Shown in pieces: positions 9,951-18,796 of a DNA stretch of 64,000 nucleotides. A model generated the notes under the pieces. That model searched no databases. It was not told the origin of the DNA and worked only from the letters and a program-made list of their open reading frames with translations. The position numbers and the translations under genes are program-made. The stretch lies in the NCBI GenBank assembly GCA_002483265.1, contig DLHO01000027.1, positions 186,001-250,000 on the forward strand, given 5' to 3'. How positions within the stretch are numbered: the stretch's first letter is position 1; the number at the start of each line of letters is the position of its first letter. Source of the stretch: Flavobacteriales bacterium UBA7666. GTDB lineage: Bacteria; Bacteroidota; Bacteroidia; Flavobacteriales_D; Crocinitomicaceae.

Positions 9951-9986
9951 ACAGCATCAAAAGGTTAAACCTAAAACGCTGAAATC

Positions 9987-10691
9987 ATGCAACTGAAATT
10001 AATCATGCTTTGTGTTATTTGTTTCCTGCTTCTTGGTTGTTTTGAAGACAAAACGAAAGTAAAAGGAAATGTAAACTTACCTCCTTATGAAGACTTGATC
10101 GCTTCAGTAGAGAAACAACGCCTGACTTTTGAAAAAGAATACAATGAAGCGGATGAGGCAGAGCAAAACAGTATCGAAGAAAAGGCTGCTTCCTATCTTT
10201 TGAAAACCATCACAACTGATTTTTTCAATCAATGGGATGGAACTGAATGGGATTTTAACGGAACAACGCGCATTCCGCGAAAAGGGAAAATTGCCTGTGG
10301 TTATTTCATTACAACCGTTCTTTCAGATGCCGGATTTAAAATTCCCAGAACCAAATGGGCGCAACAAGCCTCCGAATATTACATTACCAGAATGACATCT
10401 GACGTGAAACGCTTCAGTAATCAAACTCCTGAAACCATGAAAGACTATTTCCTGAAGCATCCCGATGGGCTTTATGTTGCAGGTTTGGACAATCATGTTG
10501 GGTTTGTTTATAAATCGGGTGATGAGGTGACGTTTACACATGCCAGTTATTACGACCCGAAAATAGGTGTGCAAACGGAACCGTTAATCGGAGATAATCC
10601 ATTCGCTAAATCGGCATATAGAGTTGTTGGCCGTATTCTGAACAAAGAAATGGTGCGAAAGTGGATCCTTGGGGAAAGTTGGGTGGAGTAA
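9987..10691 (+). CDS. lipoprotein with NlpC/P60-like (cysteine peptidase) candidate domain
   Basis: A 234-residue lipoprotein: the signal peptide ends in the lipobox L-L-G-C with Cys18 as lipid site. After a charged helical linker (about 30-75) comes IACGYFITTVLSDAGFKIPR with Cys104 at the head of a helix, then NHVGFVYK (His170) and FTHASY (His185). A Cys at a helix start followed by an H-V-G-F strand is how NlpC/P60 and related papain-fold amidases place their catalytic pair, so it may act on peptidoglycan or another amide. The fold call is my inference from the pattern and is not certain. It has its own promoter and no operon partner. Confidence 0.65.
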   Translation: MQLKLIMLCVICFLLLGCFEDKTKVKGNVNLPPYEDLIASVEKQRLTFEKEYNEADEAEQNSIEEKAASYLLKTITTDFFNQWDGTEWDFNGTTRIPRKGKIACGYFITTVLSDAGFKIPRTKWAQQASEYYITRMTSDVKRFSNQTPETMKDYFLKHPDGLYVAGLDNHVGFVYKSGDEVTFTHASYYDPKIGVQTEPLIGDNPFAKSAYRVVGRILNKEMVRKWILGESWVE

Positions 10692-10867
10692 GACCTGCTA
10701 TCGAGATTAATTACCTTTTCCGAACTTTAAGAATTTGGAAATTCGCGAATTCGGGTGTTCCCAAAGATACGAACAGAATTAGATTTAATCATTTGATTAT
10801 CAATGAATAAACTTTTGAAGACAGACTAAGAAACTACCTGTTTTTTACCCCGATAATTAATGGAATT

Positions 10868-11452
10868 TTATTCCAAATTGGCGTTCTTCAGCGTTTCATC
10901 AATCCCTTCCAGATCCTTATAAAATTCTTCTCCAAATGCACGAATAAGTGGTTCGCGTAAAAACTTATAAACCGGAACGTCCAATTTTTCACCACAGGCA
11001 CATGCGGGTTTACAGATGTCCCATTCTTCGTAGTTCAAAGCAAGACCTTCACTCAATTTCTTTACGCGGATCGGATATAAATGACAGGAAACGGGTTTTT
11101 TCCACGTAGTTTTTCCAGCTAAATAAGCTTGTTCAACCGAACATTTTGTAATTCCCTGTTCATCAAAATAAACAAAAGCACATTCCTTTCCATTCACTAA
11201 AGTCGTAGCCGGTTCATTCCACGGATCAATATAAAAAACGCCCGATTTTTGAACAGCTTCAATTCCTTCCGGACGCATAAAGGGAATCACATCGTCGAGA
11301 ATCTCTTCCAGGATGTCAACTTCCTCAAAAGTAAGTGGGGCTCCGCCATCACCTTCCACACAGCAAGCACCTTTGCATGCATTTAGGTCACATACAAATT
11401 TGCGCTCAAATACTTCCGTTGAAATCAATTTATCATCTATCGCTACGATCAT
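10868..11452 (-). CDS. DUF3109 family cysteine-rich protein
   Basis: A 194-residue cytoplasmic protein of the DUF3109 family, widespread in Bacteroidetes. It carries the clustered cysteines of this group: CDLNACKGACC (about residues 21-31), a lone C in GKECAFVYF, KCSVEQAY, CHLYPIR and CKPACACG. This arrangement is like the YkgJ/Fe-S-type zinc or iron clusters, so metal binding is likely, but no reaction is established. It is the last gene of a minus-strand set with the HAD phosphatase (8 nt gap). The gene makes a typical full-length product. Confidence 0.9.
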   Translation of the reverse strand: MIVAIDDKLISTEVFERKFVCDLNACKGACCVEGDGGAPLTFEEVDILEEILDDVIPFMRPEGIEAVQKSGVFYIDPWNEPATTLVNGKECAFVYFDEQGITKCSVEQAYLAGKTTWKKPVSCHLYPIRVKKLSEGLALNYEEWDICKPACACGEKLDVPVYKFLREPLIRAFGEEFYKDLEGIDETLKNANLE

Positions 11453-11460
11453 ACTGCAAG

Positions 11461-12117
11461 TTAATTAAAGGAATTGACAAGGGCTATTAAATCATTGAAT
11501 TGCGCATCGGCCAGAATCAGTTTTGGTTCCGGATGATGTGTTTTCTCAGGAACGCAAAACACGGTCATTCGAGCTGCTTTTCCAGAAATAATTCCATTTA
11601 AAGAATCTTCTATAACCAAACAACGTCTTGGATCTAAACCCAGATTTTTTGCTGCTGTGAGGTATACTGCAGGATGAGGTTTTCCAAATAATTCGTATTC
11701 TGCAGAATGAACAGTTTGAAAGAAATGCCGGATTTGAAGCGTATCTAAAATACAGTCTATCAAAACCTGGTAGGAAGAAGTAGCGAGCCCGATTTTCAAG
11801 CCTTTTGAAGCAAAGAATTCCAATGATGCCTCTACACCGGGCAGTGGAGTTGCATGTTCAGTTAATAATTCGATCATCCGCTGAACAATCGCATTTTCTA
11901 CCTCTTTCGGACTTGCATCCGGCCAGGGAGAAACCTGATACCAATACGAGATAACTTCATCTATGCGCAATCCTACCGTGCGCTGAAAATCTTCTTTAGT
12001 GAGCGGACAACCAAGACTTTTGAATACATCTTCCATGGCAATTTTCCACAAAGGTTCAGAGTCCGTAAGTACTCCGTCCATATCGTAGATAACCCCATCA
12101 AAATTTCGTAGATTCAT
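11461..12117 (-). CDS. HAD-superfamily sugar-phosphate phosphatase (HxpB/YniC-like)
   Basis: A 218-residue HAD hydrolase of the beta-phosphoglucomutase/2-deoxyglucose-6-phosphatase branch. Motif I is YDMDGVLTDSEPLW (Asp11 nucleophile and Asp13), motif II is LATSS, the conserved lysine lies in FGKPHPAVY, and motif III is VIEDSLNGI. The inserted alpha-helical cap between motifs I and II is present. HxpB-like enzymes dephosphorylate hexitol and hexose 6-phosphates; the exact substrate cannot be read from sequence. The start codon overlaps the stop of the upstream propeller gene, so translation is probably coupled. Confidence 0.9.
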   Translation of the reverse strand: MNLRNFDGVIYDMDGVLTDSEPLWKIAMEDVFKSLGCPLTKEDFQRTVGLRIDEVISYWYQVSPWPDASPKEVENAIVQRMIELLTEHATPLPGVEASLEFFASKGLKIGLATSSYQVLIDCILDTLQIRHFFQTVHSAEYELFGKPHPAVYLTAAKNLGLDPRRCLVIEDSLNGIISGKAARMTVFCVPEKTHHPEPKLILADAQFNDLIALVNSFN

Positions 12118-12950
12118 TTCTTTGTTGGTTTAATGATGTACATGTTTCCTCCACCTACTATTTTCTGGCGCTCATCGGCAACATAAATCTTTCCGTTTGA
12201 ATGCACAGCAATGGCTTCTTTTTGTGTAATAGGAAGAAGTGTTTGATGCGATTCGTATTTTGCTCGTCCATTTTCAAACGTGTGAATGATCACACGATTA
12301 TAGGTCAATAAATACAATTTATCGTTTTGGATATTGGCTGAAGTTGCGGCATCTCTGAACCAATCGCGCTTTCCAAGAACCATGTAATACTTTTTTTGAG
12401 CTTTATGAGTTCCCGGTTTAGTTGGCAGCGTATACACAAAACATTTTCCGTCAAAAGGCTCCGAACGACATTTTGTAAACAGATACAAAGAATCGTTATA
12501 AAAACTCATGGCCTCACAATCGAAGTATTTTCCGGATAGTTTTGGAGGAAAATCTTTCTGTTCCGGGTAAGAGAATTCAATGAATTTTGCTTCCACATCC
12601 TGATTGTCGAGTACCTTTTTCAGGCTGACTTTGAGGATCTTTAAATCGGTGCGGGTATTATTGTTGTTTCCAAAATCTCCAAGGTATAAATGCCCTTTAT
12701 GATCTATGGCAATATCTTCCCAATCGGTATTTTCTGAGTTGGTAACATTGATTTTATGACGAATACTTCCATCTAAGTTCAACACAAATATTTTGGGGTC
12801 ATTACCACCATCATTATGCGCAATCAAAGTACTGTCATTTGCAAAAACCCAACCCGAGATTTCTTTCAAATCTTTTGGGAGGCGATTCGTTTTTTGCATG
12901 GTTGCAGCAACAAGAAAGAGTGTTGCAAGTATGAGAGCCGCTTTTCGCAT
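12114..12950 (-). CDS. secreted beta-propeller-like protein
   Basis: A 278-residue protein with a signal peptide (MRKAALILATLFLVAATMQ) and repeated beta strands. The run EISGWVFANDSTLIAHNDGG, then NTDWEDIAIDHKGHLYLGDFGNN and EAMSFYNDSLYLFTK match a widespread exported propeller group in which the segments HNDxG and DWEDIA recur; some relatives are annotated as SdiA-regulated or phytase-like. No catalytic activity is proven for that group. It is the first gene of a three-gene minus-strand operon with the HAD phosphatase and DUF3109 protein. Confidence 0.8.
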   Translation of the reverse strand: MRKAALILATLFLVAATMQKTNRLPKDLKEISGWVFANDSTLIAHNDGGNDPKIFVLNLDGSIRHKINVTNSENTDWEDIAIDHKGHLYLGDFGNNNNTRTDLKILKVSLKKVLDNQDVEAKFIEFSYPEQKDFPPKLSGKYFDCEAMSFYNDSLYLFTKCRSEPFDGKCFVYTLPTKPGTHKAQKKYYMVLGKRDWFRDAATSANIQNDKLYLLTYNRVIIHTFENGRAKYESHQTLLPITQKEAIAVHSNGKIYVADERQKIVGGGNMYIIKPTKK

Positions 12951-12954
12951 GGTG

Positions 12955-12962
12955 CAAAAGTA
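12955..12962 (-). promoter_or_regulatory. -7 promoter element (TACTTTTG), 4 nt before ATG
   Basis: On the minus strand TACTTTTG is followed by CACC and the ATG at 12950, the same layout as at 1280-1287. It would drive the propeller-HAD-DUF3109 operon with almost no leader. The 250 nt upstream to 13211 show nothing else I can name. Confidence 0.6.
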
Positions 12963-13211
12963 CGAAGAATGTTAGAATAGCTGAATTTCGGTAAGTAGCA
13001 AAATCTCGGATTGATGCGAATTGAAAAAATGTGCGCTTTCTGTTCGGAAAAATACCGATACCTTTCACGATAACCTTTAGTAGCGGACAATCTCAATTGC
13101 CGTTTACAAATCCTTGCTAGATGTAAAAATTGGTAACTAAACTTAAGAATTTATGTACCGAAGAGAAAGGACCTGCATTTCGGAAACCGATTCCTAAAAG
13201 TGCTTGTCATT

Positions 13212-14162
13212 TTAATTCAACACAGCCTCCACCCAAGATTTCCCCCATTCAGCAGTCTCTGATTCAGACCACAATTGTGGGTAAAAAATGCGTTTTTGGA
13301 AACGCGGAGGAAGGTATTTCTGCCAGTTGGTACCACCTGTTGCAGCAATATCGCCTTTGTCTTTTTGCAAATAGCGAACGGCAGATTTGTAATGAACCAA
13401 CGGCCAGTTAATGTTTACGTTTACATCATTCTGTTTCAGAACATGAATCACTTCTGGTAATTCCTGATCTTCTGCAGGCAAACGCAAATAACACTGCCAC
13501 AAGTTGTCGTTACGCAGACTTTCACCCATTTGAATGAATTCATCTCTGTAACGATCCTCGAATTGAGTCAATGTCAATGTCTTTTTACCGGTTTCATTAT
13601 CTGTTGCACCTTCTTTCCAGTAAATGTTCTCAAAAAGCTCAGAAATCGCTTCTTTTCCGCTGTATTTCGCACGGTGATCTTTGTGAACTAACTGAAGAAA
13701 ATCGGTAGAATGAATTTCAATTTTTCGGTATTGTGCAGATTGGAAACCTGAAGCAGGCGCCAATGCCAATCTGAATTTCAGGAATTGTTCGCGCTGCATT
13801 CCGTCAACCATGATCTCAAAACTTTTTGTCAAAGCTTCAAAATAGCGATTAATGCGTTGAACATGCTCCACGAAAAATGCAGCATCTAAATTCTTGCGAT
13901 CTGAAATTTGCTGGAATTCATGAAGACATAGTTTGAAGTACAACTCAGTAACCTGATGGTACATTAGAAAAACAACTTCATCCGGGAAATCCGTATATGT
14001 TTTTTGCAATGACAACAAAGTGTCTACTTGAACATAATCCCAATAGTTTGGCATTCTTGAATACAACAAACTGTCCAGGTATGCAACTAAATCCTGACCC
14101 TGCGCATCATACTTCGCTTTAAGAAGAGTAATTCTTTCTAAGATTTCAGGAGTTAATTCCAT
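13212..14162 (-). CDS. kynA: tryptophan 2,3-dioxygenase family protein
   Basis: Haem enzyme of the tryptophan 2,3-dioxygenase family, which opens the indole ring to N-formylkynurenine. The 316-residue protein has the family's helical layout: YHQVTELYFKLCLHEFQQI (the YRELxxIQ-type region), RLALAPASGFQSAQYRKIE (normally Q-G-x-S-G-F-Q-S), and near the end ATGGTNWQKYLPP, corresponding to the T-G-G-S-x-G loop that closes over substrate. The sequence departs from the classical motifs, as Bacteroidetes relatives do, so the true substrate should stay open. No other kynurenine genes are nearby. Confidence 0.85.
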   Translation of the reverse strand: MELTPEILERITLLKAKYDAQGQDLVAYLDSLLYSRMPNYWDYVQVDTLLSLQKTYTDFPDEVVFLMYHQVTELYFKLCLHEFQQISDRKNLDAAFFVEHVQRINRYFEALTKSFEIMVDGMQREQFLKFRLALAPASGFQSAQYRKIEIHSTDFLQLVHKDHRAKYSGKEAISELFENIYWKEGATDNETGKKTLTLTQFEDRYRDEFIQMGESLRNDNLWQCYLRLPAEDQELPEVIHVLKQNDVNVNINWPLVHYKSAVRYLQKDKGDIAATGGTNWQKYLPPRFQKRIFYPQLWSESETAEWGKSWVEAVLN

Positions 14163-14185
14163 AGTAATTTCAAGATTTTAGGAAA

Positions 14186-14193
14186 CAAAGATA
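14186..14193 (-). promoter_or_regulatory. -7 promoter element (TATCTTTG)
   Basis: Reads TATCTTTG on the minus strand, 23 nt before the ATG of the dioxygenase gene. No good -33 box was seen at the standard distance. Confidence 0.5.
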
Positions 14194-14296
14194 GGAGAAA
14201 GCAATGTATTAATCATGAACAAAAACGTTAATATTTGAACACTTCATTCTTCTCGCAGCTCCGTTTACTAAATATTTAGCTTGATAGATCGTTTTA

Positions 14297-15085
14297 CTAT
14301 TTGGCTTTTACCAAATCATGTTTTAAACCCGACCACTCAACTAAATGCAGCTTAATTGATCCTACAGGAATTTTTGCTTTCACCAAAATCGGAATTCGGT
14401 TTTCGTCTTTTGTTACCCAAAAGCTTAAATCATCTTGTTTTTTGAATACCCGACCTGTCTGAACAACCGGAGCAAATTTCATACAGTTGAATTTTCCTTT
14501 TCGGATGGAAATTTTTTCGTCGCCCAGATATTTCACTTTCAAAGGCCAGATTTCATCATCCATGAAACATTTAAATTCGAAGGTATCGCCCACTTTCGCA
14601 GATTTGAAATTCAAGGTTCTGGCATAGTAGAATGAAGAGATCATATCCTGAATTCCGGACGGAGTAGTGAAATCCTTTTCCCCATTATGTACTTTTTGCT
14701 TGTCTTGCTTGAAAGCATAATCCTGAGAAAGCTTGTATCCGCCTTCTTCTACACGGCGAACAAACTGCCAAGGAAAAATCCCTTTTTTGTCCAAATAACT
14801 TTCGTAAACGTCATTCACTTTGTAGACCGCATTGAATCCGCCAAGTGTTCTGCCAGTTCCTTTGATATGATATAATTCTCTTGTTCCGTTTCCTTTTTTG
14901 CTGGTCTCTTTTACTTCAAGAACAGCTTCACCCGCATCAATAAATCCATAAGTGATGCGATAACGCAATTTTTCTCCGGTCTGGAATGAATTGTTTGAAA
15001 CAGCTGGTAATGAAACTTCCTGCATGCTGGTGGTCAATCCAACTACTAAAACGATTGCTGATGAAATGATCAAACTTGTTTTCAT
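14297..15085 (-). CDS. DUF3108 family exported protein
   Basis: A 262-residue protein with an N-terminal signal peptide (MKTSLIISSAIVLVVGLTTS) and the DUF3108 pattern: FQTGEKLRYRITYGFIDAGEAVLEV, then YKVNDVYESYLDKKGIFPW, GIQDMISSFYYAR and FWVTKDENRIPILVKAKIPVGSIKL. The fold is expected to be an extended beta sheet resembling lipoprotein-binding proteins; members lie in the periplasm, and function is unknown. It sits alone between the dioxygenase and the divergent imelysin gene. Confidence 0.88.
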   Translation of the reverse strand: MKTSLIISSAIVLVVGLTTSMQEVSLPAVSNNSFQTGEKLRYRITYGFIDAGEAVLEVKETSKKGNGTRELYHIKGTGRTLGGFNAVYKVNDVYESYLDKKGIFPWQFVRRVEEGGYKLSQDYAFKQDKQKVHNGEKDFTTPSGIQDMISSFYYARTLNFKSAKVGDTFEFKCFMDDEIWPLKVKYLGDEKISIRKGKFNCMKFAPVVQTGRVFKKQDDLSFWVTKDENRIPILVKAKIPVGSIKLHLVEWSGLKHDLVKAK

Positions 15086-15206
15086 AACTTAAATTCTAAA
15101 TATTGAAAAGGTTGGTTACAAACTAAATGCCAAAAATCACACTTTCTATTTTATTGTGAAATAAGTGATTTCCAGTCAAAAGATACAATTTTTCCGAAAG
15201 AATCAA

Positions 15207-15255
15207 AATACCTAGAATCTGGTATTGAGTAACGGGCGTGTTTCAGATACTTTTG
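15207..15255 (+). promoter_or_regulatory. promoter with overlapping inverted repeat
   Basis: TTG at 15225-15227, 20 nt, then TACTTTTG at 15248-15255 form a standard promoter 18 nt before the imelysin ATG. An inverted repeat with perfect 6-nt arms, AATACC (15207-15212) and GGTATT (15221-15226), overlaps the -33 box. That position suits a repressor operator, possibly metal-responsive; this is inference only. Confidence 0.5.
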
Positions 15256-15273
15256 CAACAAATTTTAGTTACT

Positions 15274-16452
15274 ATGAAAAAGACTGCAATCGGGATATTT
15301 GTACTTGCTTCAATGGCATTTACGGCTTGTAAGAAAGATAAGAAAGACGATGAAACGTCAACGGATCAGTATGCACAGCAAAAAATAGATGTCAAGAAAA
15401 CATATGCTGATATGGCTTTTGCTGTATACAAAGATTCATATACTTCTACGTTAGCGCTTCAAACTGCATGTCATACGTTAGCTGACAATCCTTCTCAAAT
15501 AAACTTGGATGCTGCAAAGGATGCATGGTTGGATGCCCGTGAAATTTATGGTTTAACAGAAATTTTCCGTTTTGTTGATGGGCCAATTGACAACACCAAT
15601 GACGGACCGGAAGGTTTAATCAATGCGTGGCCTATGGATGAAAATTACGTAGATTACGTAGTTGGTGAGGCGAATGCAGGAATTATTAATGATATTGCAA
15701 ATTACCCTACAATTGATGCTACTACAATCGTTCAGGCGAATGAGTTTGGTGGAGAAACAAAAATCTCTTCCGGATACCACGCAGTTGAATTCTTATTGTG
15801 GGGACAAGATTTAAGTACTCTTAGCGCAGGAACAAGACCGTATACTGATTACGTTGTTGGTGGTGCTACCGCGGATAATGAAGGTCGTCGTGCTACATAT
15901 CTAAAAGTAGTGGTGGACTTATTAGTTTCTGCTTTGGATCAGGTGAAAGATGCTTGGGATCCGGCAATTGCTGGAAGTTATTACCATACTTTTCAGGCTT
16001 TGGATAATCAAACAGCTTTACGTAAAATGTTTAACTCGATGCGTGTACTTGCAGGTGATGAATTAGCTGGAGAACGTATTTATGTTGCTTATGCTAACGG
16101 AAATCAGGAAGACGAACATTCTTGTTTCTCCGATAACACGCACAGAGATATTTATTTGAATGCATTGGCTGTTGAAAATCTATACAAAGGAACGTATACT
16201 TCTCCTTTCGGAAACAACGTGAATGGATATGCTTTGGAAGACTTAGTTGGTGCTATTGATGCTACTAAAAATGCAGCAGTGATCAATCGTTTTTCTGCTA
16301 CAATGGGATTCATCGCTGTGATGTACAATCCATTTGATCAGGCAATTGTTTTACAGGCTGAGCGTCCTAAAGTATTGGATGTTGTTACTTCTTTACAAGA
16401 TGAACAAGTAGATTTAGATGCAGCAGCAGCAGTGTTCTCAATAACATTTTAA
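15274..16452 (+). CDS. imelysin-family lipoprotein
   Basis: A 392-residue member of the imelysin (peptidase M75) family, extracytoplasmic helical-bundle proteins linked to iron uptake and named for an insulin-cleaving relative. The lipobox ends at Cys19 (A-F-T-A-C), followed by KKDKKDDE, a charged stretch that may act as a surface-export signal of Bacteroidetes lipoproteins. The family signature GxHxxE is present as GYHAVEFLLWG (His169, Glu172), with DAWLDAREIYGLTE before it. The next gene starts on the last base of the stop codon (TAATG), so the two are translationally coupled. Imelysin plus di-haem oxidoreductase pairs are usual in iron-related loci. ATG 15274 is favoured over 15238, which precedes the promoter. 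Confidence 0.9.
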   Translation: MKKTAIGIFVLASMAFTACKKDKKDDETSTDQYAQQKIDVKKTYADMAFAVYKDSYTSTLALQTACHTLADNPSQINLDAAKDAWLDAREIYGLTEIFRFVDGPIDNTNDGPEGLINAWPMDENYVDYVVGEANAGIINDIANYPTIDATTIVQANEFGGETKISSGYHAVEFLLWGQDLSTLSAGTRPYTDYVVGGATADNEGRRATYLKVVVDLLVSALDQVKDAWDPAIAGSYYHTFQALDNQTALRKMFNSMRVLAGDELAGERIYVAYANGNQEDEHSCFSDNTHRDIYLNALAVENLYKGTYTSPFGNNVNGYALEDLVGAIDATKNAAVINRFSATMGFIAVMYNPFDQAIVLQAERPKVLDVVTSLQDEQVDLDAAAAVFSITF

Positions 16453-17825
16453 TGAAACAGTTATTCCTGCTTGGAATCGTTTTATCACTAGTGGTTTTTT
16501 CCTGTAAGAAGGAAGAAACCGCTATCGTTTCTTCCTATAGCGACGATTCAACATTGGTAGATTTGGCTGGAAACTGCAGTACAGGAGATCAAACGTCCTA
16601 TGCATTCTCTTATCAGATCAATGGATTGAGCTCTGCTCAGTCACTGATGTTCTTTGTAGGAAATTCTTTTTTTAATCAAAGTTGGGTTCAGGCACCGTCT
16701 TCAACAACTGCACGAGACGGATTGGGGCCTTTATTCAATGCACGCTCTTGTTCGGCTTGTCATTTTAGAGATGGAAGAGGCGCCCCGCAATCAAATTCAG
16801 GTTTGCTGTTCAGATTGGGAGCAGGTTTCGACAATTCTCCGGATGCGATCTATGGTGGACAATTGCAGGATTTTTCCCATAACTCAGTTACTGCTGAAGG
16901 GAATATGGGAATTACCTATGTCGAAGAAGTCGGATATTACGCTGATGGAACAAGTTATTCGCTAAGAAGACCTGTTTATACGGTTGCCGGTCAGAGTTAT
17001 GGCGCTATGCAGGGAACAACCGGAATTTCACCACGAGTTGGGCAACAAATGATCGGTTTAGGTCTTTTGGAACTGATCTCTGAATCGGATATTTTGGCAA
17101 ATGCTGATCCGAATGATTCAGATGGAGATGGTGTTTCCGGAACAGCAAATTATGTCACGGACGTGGCATCCGGGAATCTGGTTATCGGTCGATTTGGATG
17201 GAAAGCGAATGTAGGAAGTATTGCTCATCAGGTGGCGGGTGCTTTCAACGGAGATATCGGAATCACAAGCAGTTATTTTCCAAATGAAAATTATACCGCC
17301 AATCAGCCTTCTTGTGCAGCTTTACCAAACGGTGGTGTGCCGGAAATCGAGGACAATGACCTGAATGCTGTAATCCTTTATGCGCGAAGTTTGGCAGTTC
17401 CTAAAAGACGAAATGTAACCAAAGGTGAGGTAAAATATGGCGCTCAGTTCTTTAAATCATTGGGATGTATCTCTTGCCATAAAATGAATTATATAACCGG
17501 TTTTGGCGGAGATATCGCCCCGTTGAAAAACCAAAAAATAACTCCTTATACAGACTTGTTACTTCACGATATGGGTCCTGGTCTGGCAGATAATGTTCCG
17601 GATCATTTGGCTTCAGGCTCCGAATGGAGAACCCAGCCGCTTTGGGGATTAGGTTTGATCTCATTAGTGAACGGACACACCTATTTGTTGCATGACGGAA
17701 GAGCAAGAACTATAGAAGAAGCTATTTTATGGCACGGTGGAGAAGCTGAAAAGAGTAAAGAAAAATACAAAAAGCTCCCTGCAACACAACGCGGATATCT
17801 ACTCGAGTATTTACGTTCCTTATAA
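16452..17825 (+). CDS. di-haem oxidoreductase lipoprotein (DUF1111, putative peroxidase)
   Basis: A 457-residue c-type cytochrome-like lipoprotein of the DUF1111/di-haem oxidoreductase family. Lipid Cys18 follows LVVFS and is followed by KKEE. Two haem-binding CxxCH motifs are visible: Cys100-x-x-Cys103-His104 in RSCSACHFRDGRGAP, and Cys339-x-x-Cys342-His343 in GCISCHKMN. The region GLGLLELISESDILANADPNDSDGDG matches the family and includes an acidic Ca-binding-like loop. It is translated with the imelysin gene, suggesting joint work in surface iron handling or redox. Physiological substrate is unknown. Immediately downstream lies the heptamer tract. Confidence 0.9.
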   Translation: MKQLFLLGIVLSLVVFSCKKEETAIVSSYSDDSTLVDLAGNCSTGDQTSYAFSYQINGLSSAQSLMFFVGNSFFNQSWVQAPSSTTARDGLGPLFNARSCSACHFRDGRGAPQSNSGLLFRLGAGFDNSPDAIYGGQLQDFSHNSVTAEGNMGITYVEEVGYYADGTSYSLRRPVYTVAGQSYGAMQGTTGISPRVGQQMIGLGLLELISESDILANADPNDSDGDGVSGTANYVTDVASGNLVIGRFGWKANVGSIAHQVAGAFNGDIGITSSYFPNENYTANQPSCAALPNGGVPEIEDNDLNAVILYARSLAVPKRRNVTKGEVKYGAQFFKSLGCISCHKMNYITGFGGDIAPLKNQKITPYTDLLLHDMGPGLADNVPDHLASGSEWRTQPLWGLGLISLVNGHTYLLHDGRARTIEEAILWHGGEAEKSKEKYKKLPATQRGYLLEYLRSL

Positions 17826-17845
17826 GTCAAAATTTTGAACTATAA

Positions 17846-17942
17846 GTAATTCGTAATTCGTAATTCGTAATTCGTAATTCGTAATTCGTAATTCGTAATT
17901 CGTAATTCGTAATTCGTAATTCGCAATTCGCAATTCGCAATT
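17846..17942. repeat. heptamer tandem tract (GTAATTC)11 + (GCAATTC)2.9
   Basis: Eleven perfect GTAATTC units (17846-17922) are followed by two GCAATTC units and a partial GCAATT (to 17942). It fills the whole gap between two convergent genes and overlaps the stop codon of the OmpA gene by two bases. Such pure tracts change length easily by slippage. It has no spacers, so it is not a CRISPR. Confidence 0.95.
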
Positions 17943-18612
17943 ATAATATACTTATCTCCGTTCTCCTGTTCTTCGCTTTCCCTTGTGGGGTAGCATTATC
18001 CGCTATCGGACTACTTTCTCCCTTACCCTTGGCGCTAATTCGATTGGCATCAATTCCCTGACTGATGAGGTAATTCTTCACAGATTCCGCTCTTTTTTGC
18101 GACAAGATTTGATTCGCATTTTCCTCTCCATCACTATCCGTATGTCCGTCAATCCGGATCTTGAGATCCTTTTTGCGTTTCATGATCTCTACCAGATTTT
18201 TCAGATGGGTATAACTCACAGTTTTCAAATCTGCTTTTGCCGTTTCGAATTGTAAATTGGTGAAGGAGAAACTGGTTCCCGGGTCGTATTCGATCACTAA
18301 TTCGGCTTCCTCAAAGAATTCACCGGGTTTTACAGCCGGAATTTCCATCGTATTGTATTCAATCTCGTCACCAATACTTTGAATCCGGATATCATAAATA
18401 TCTCCACTTGGAAGTTGAATGACGAATTGACCGGCTGGATTAGTGACACCGGAAAGCGTTTGTTTGGATTTTTGCCCCACGAAAAGTACTTTATCGTTTG
18501 CATACGGTTTTCCGTTAAATCCTTTGACAATTACTTTAACAGGAGCTTTCACCACTTGTGCATGCATCGCGAAAGAAAGGAAAGCAAAATAGAAAGAGAA
18601 GATCAGTTTCAT
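17941..18612 (-). CDS. OmpA-family peptidoglycan-binding protein
   Basis: A 223-residue exported protein. After the signal peptide (MKLIFSFYFAFLSFAMHAQ) there is a short beta domain like a carboxypeptidase-regulatory-type repeat (VIVKGFNGKPYANDKVLFVG...GQFVIQLPSGDIYDIRI), then an OmpA C-terminal domain (about 120-223) with LQFETAKADL, IRIDGHTDSDG, LSQKRAESVKNYLISQGID and NRRTEI, which binds peptidoglycan and anchors the protein in the periplasm. No outer-membrane barrel is present. ATG 18612 is preferred to 18657, which adds a poor N-terminus. The gene ends in the heptamer tract. Confidence 0.9.
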   Translation of the reverse strand: MKLIFSFYFAFLSFAMHAQVVKAPVKVIVKGFNGKPYANDKVLFVGQKSKQTLSGVTNPAGQFVIQLPSGDIYDIRIQSIGDEIEYNTMEIPAVKPGEFFEEAELVIEYDPGTSFSFTNLQFETAKADLKTVSYTHLKNLVEIMKRKKDLKIRIDGHTDSDGEENANQILSQKRAESVKNYLISQGIDANRISAKGKGESSPIADNATPQGKAKNRRTEISIL

Positions 18613-18796
18613 AACATTGTTTTTACTCTCAATGTCGTAATTCGGGAAAAGTAACAAATGAATCAGAATTTCTTAATCATTGTGATCCAGAAAAAAAGTC
18701 TGGTTGTATTAACTCTCAATGTTTTGAAGTGCAAAGGGCTAACTTTTGGGAACCCGGATTAATTCTTTTTGGGCTGCTTGAAGGGGGTAATCGGAA

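Noticed and set aside
13103..13110. A TTTACAAA octamer like the LytTR sites
   Set aside because: No partner at 21 bp on either side and no nearby -7 element in the right place.
17846..17942. Tandem repeat considered as a CRISPR array
   Set aside because: The units are 7 bp with no spacers and no cas genes nearby.
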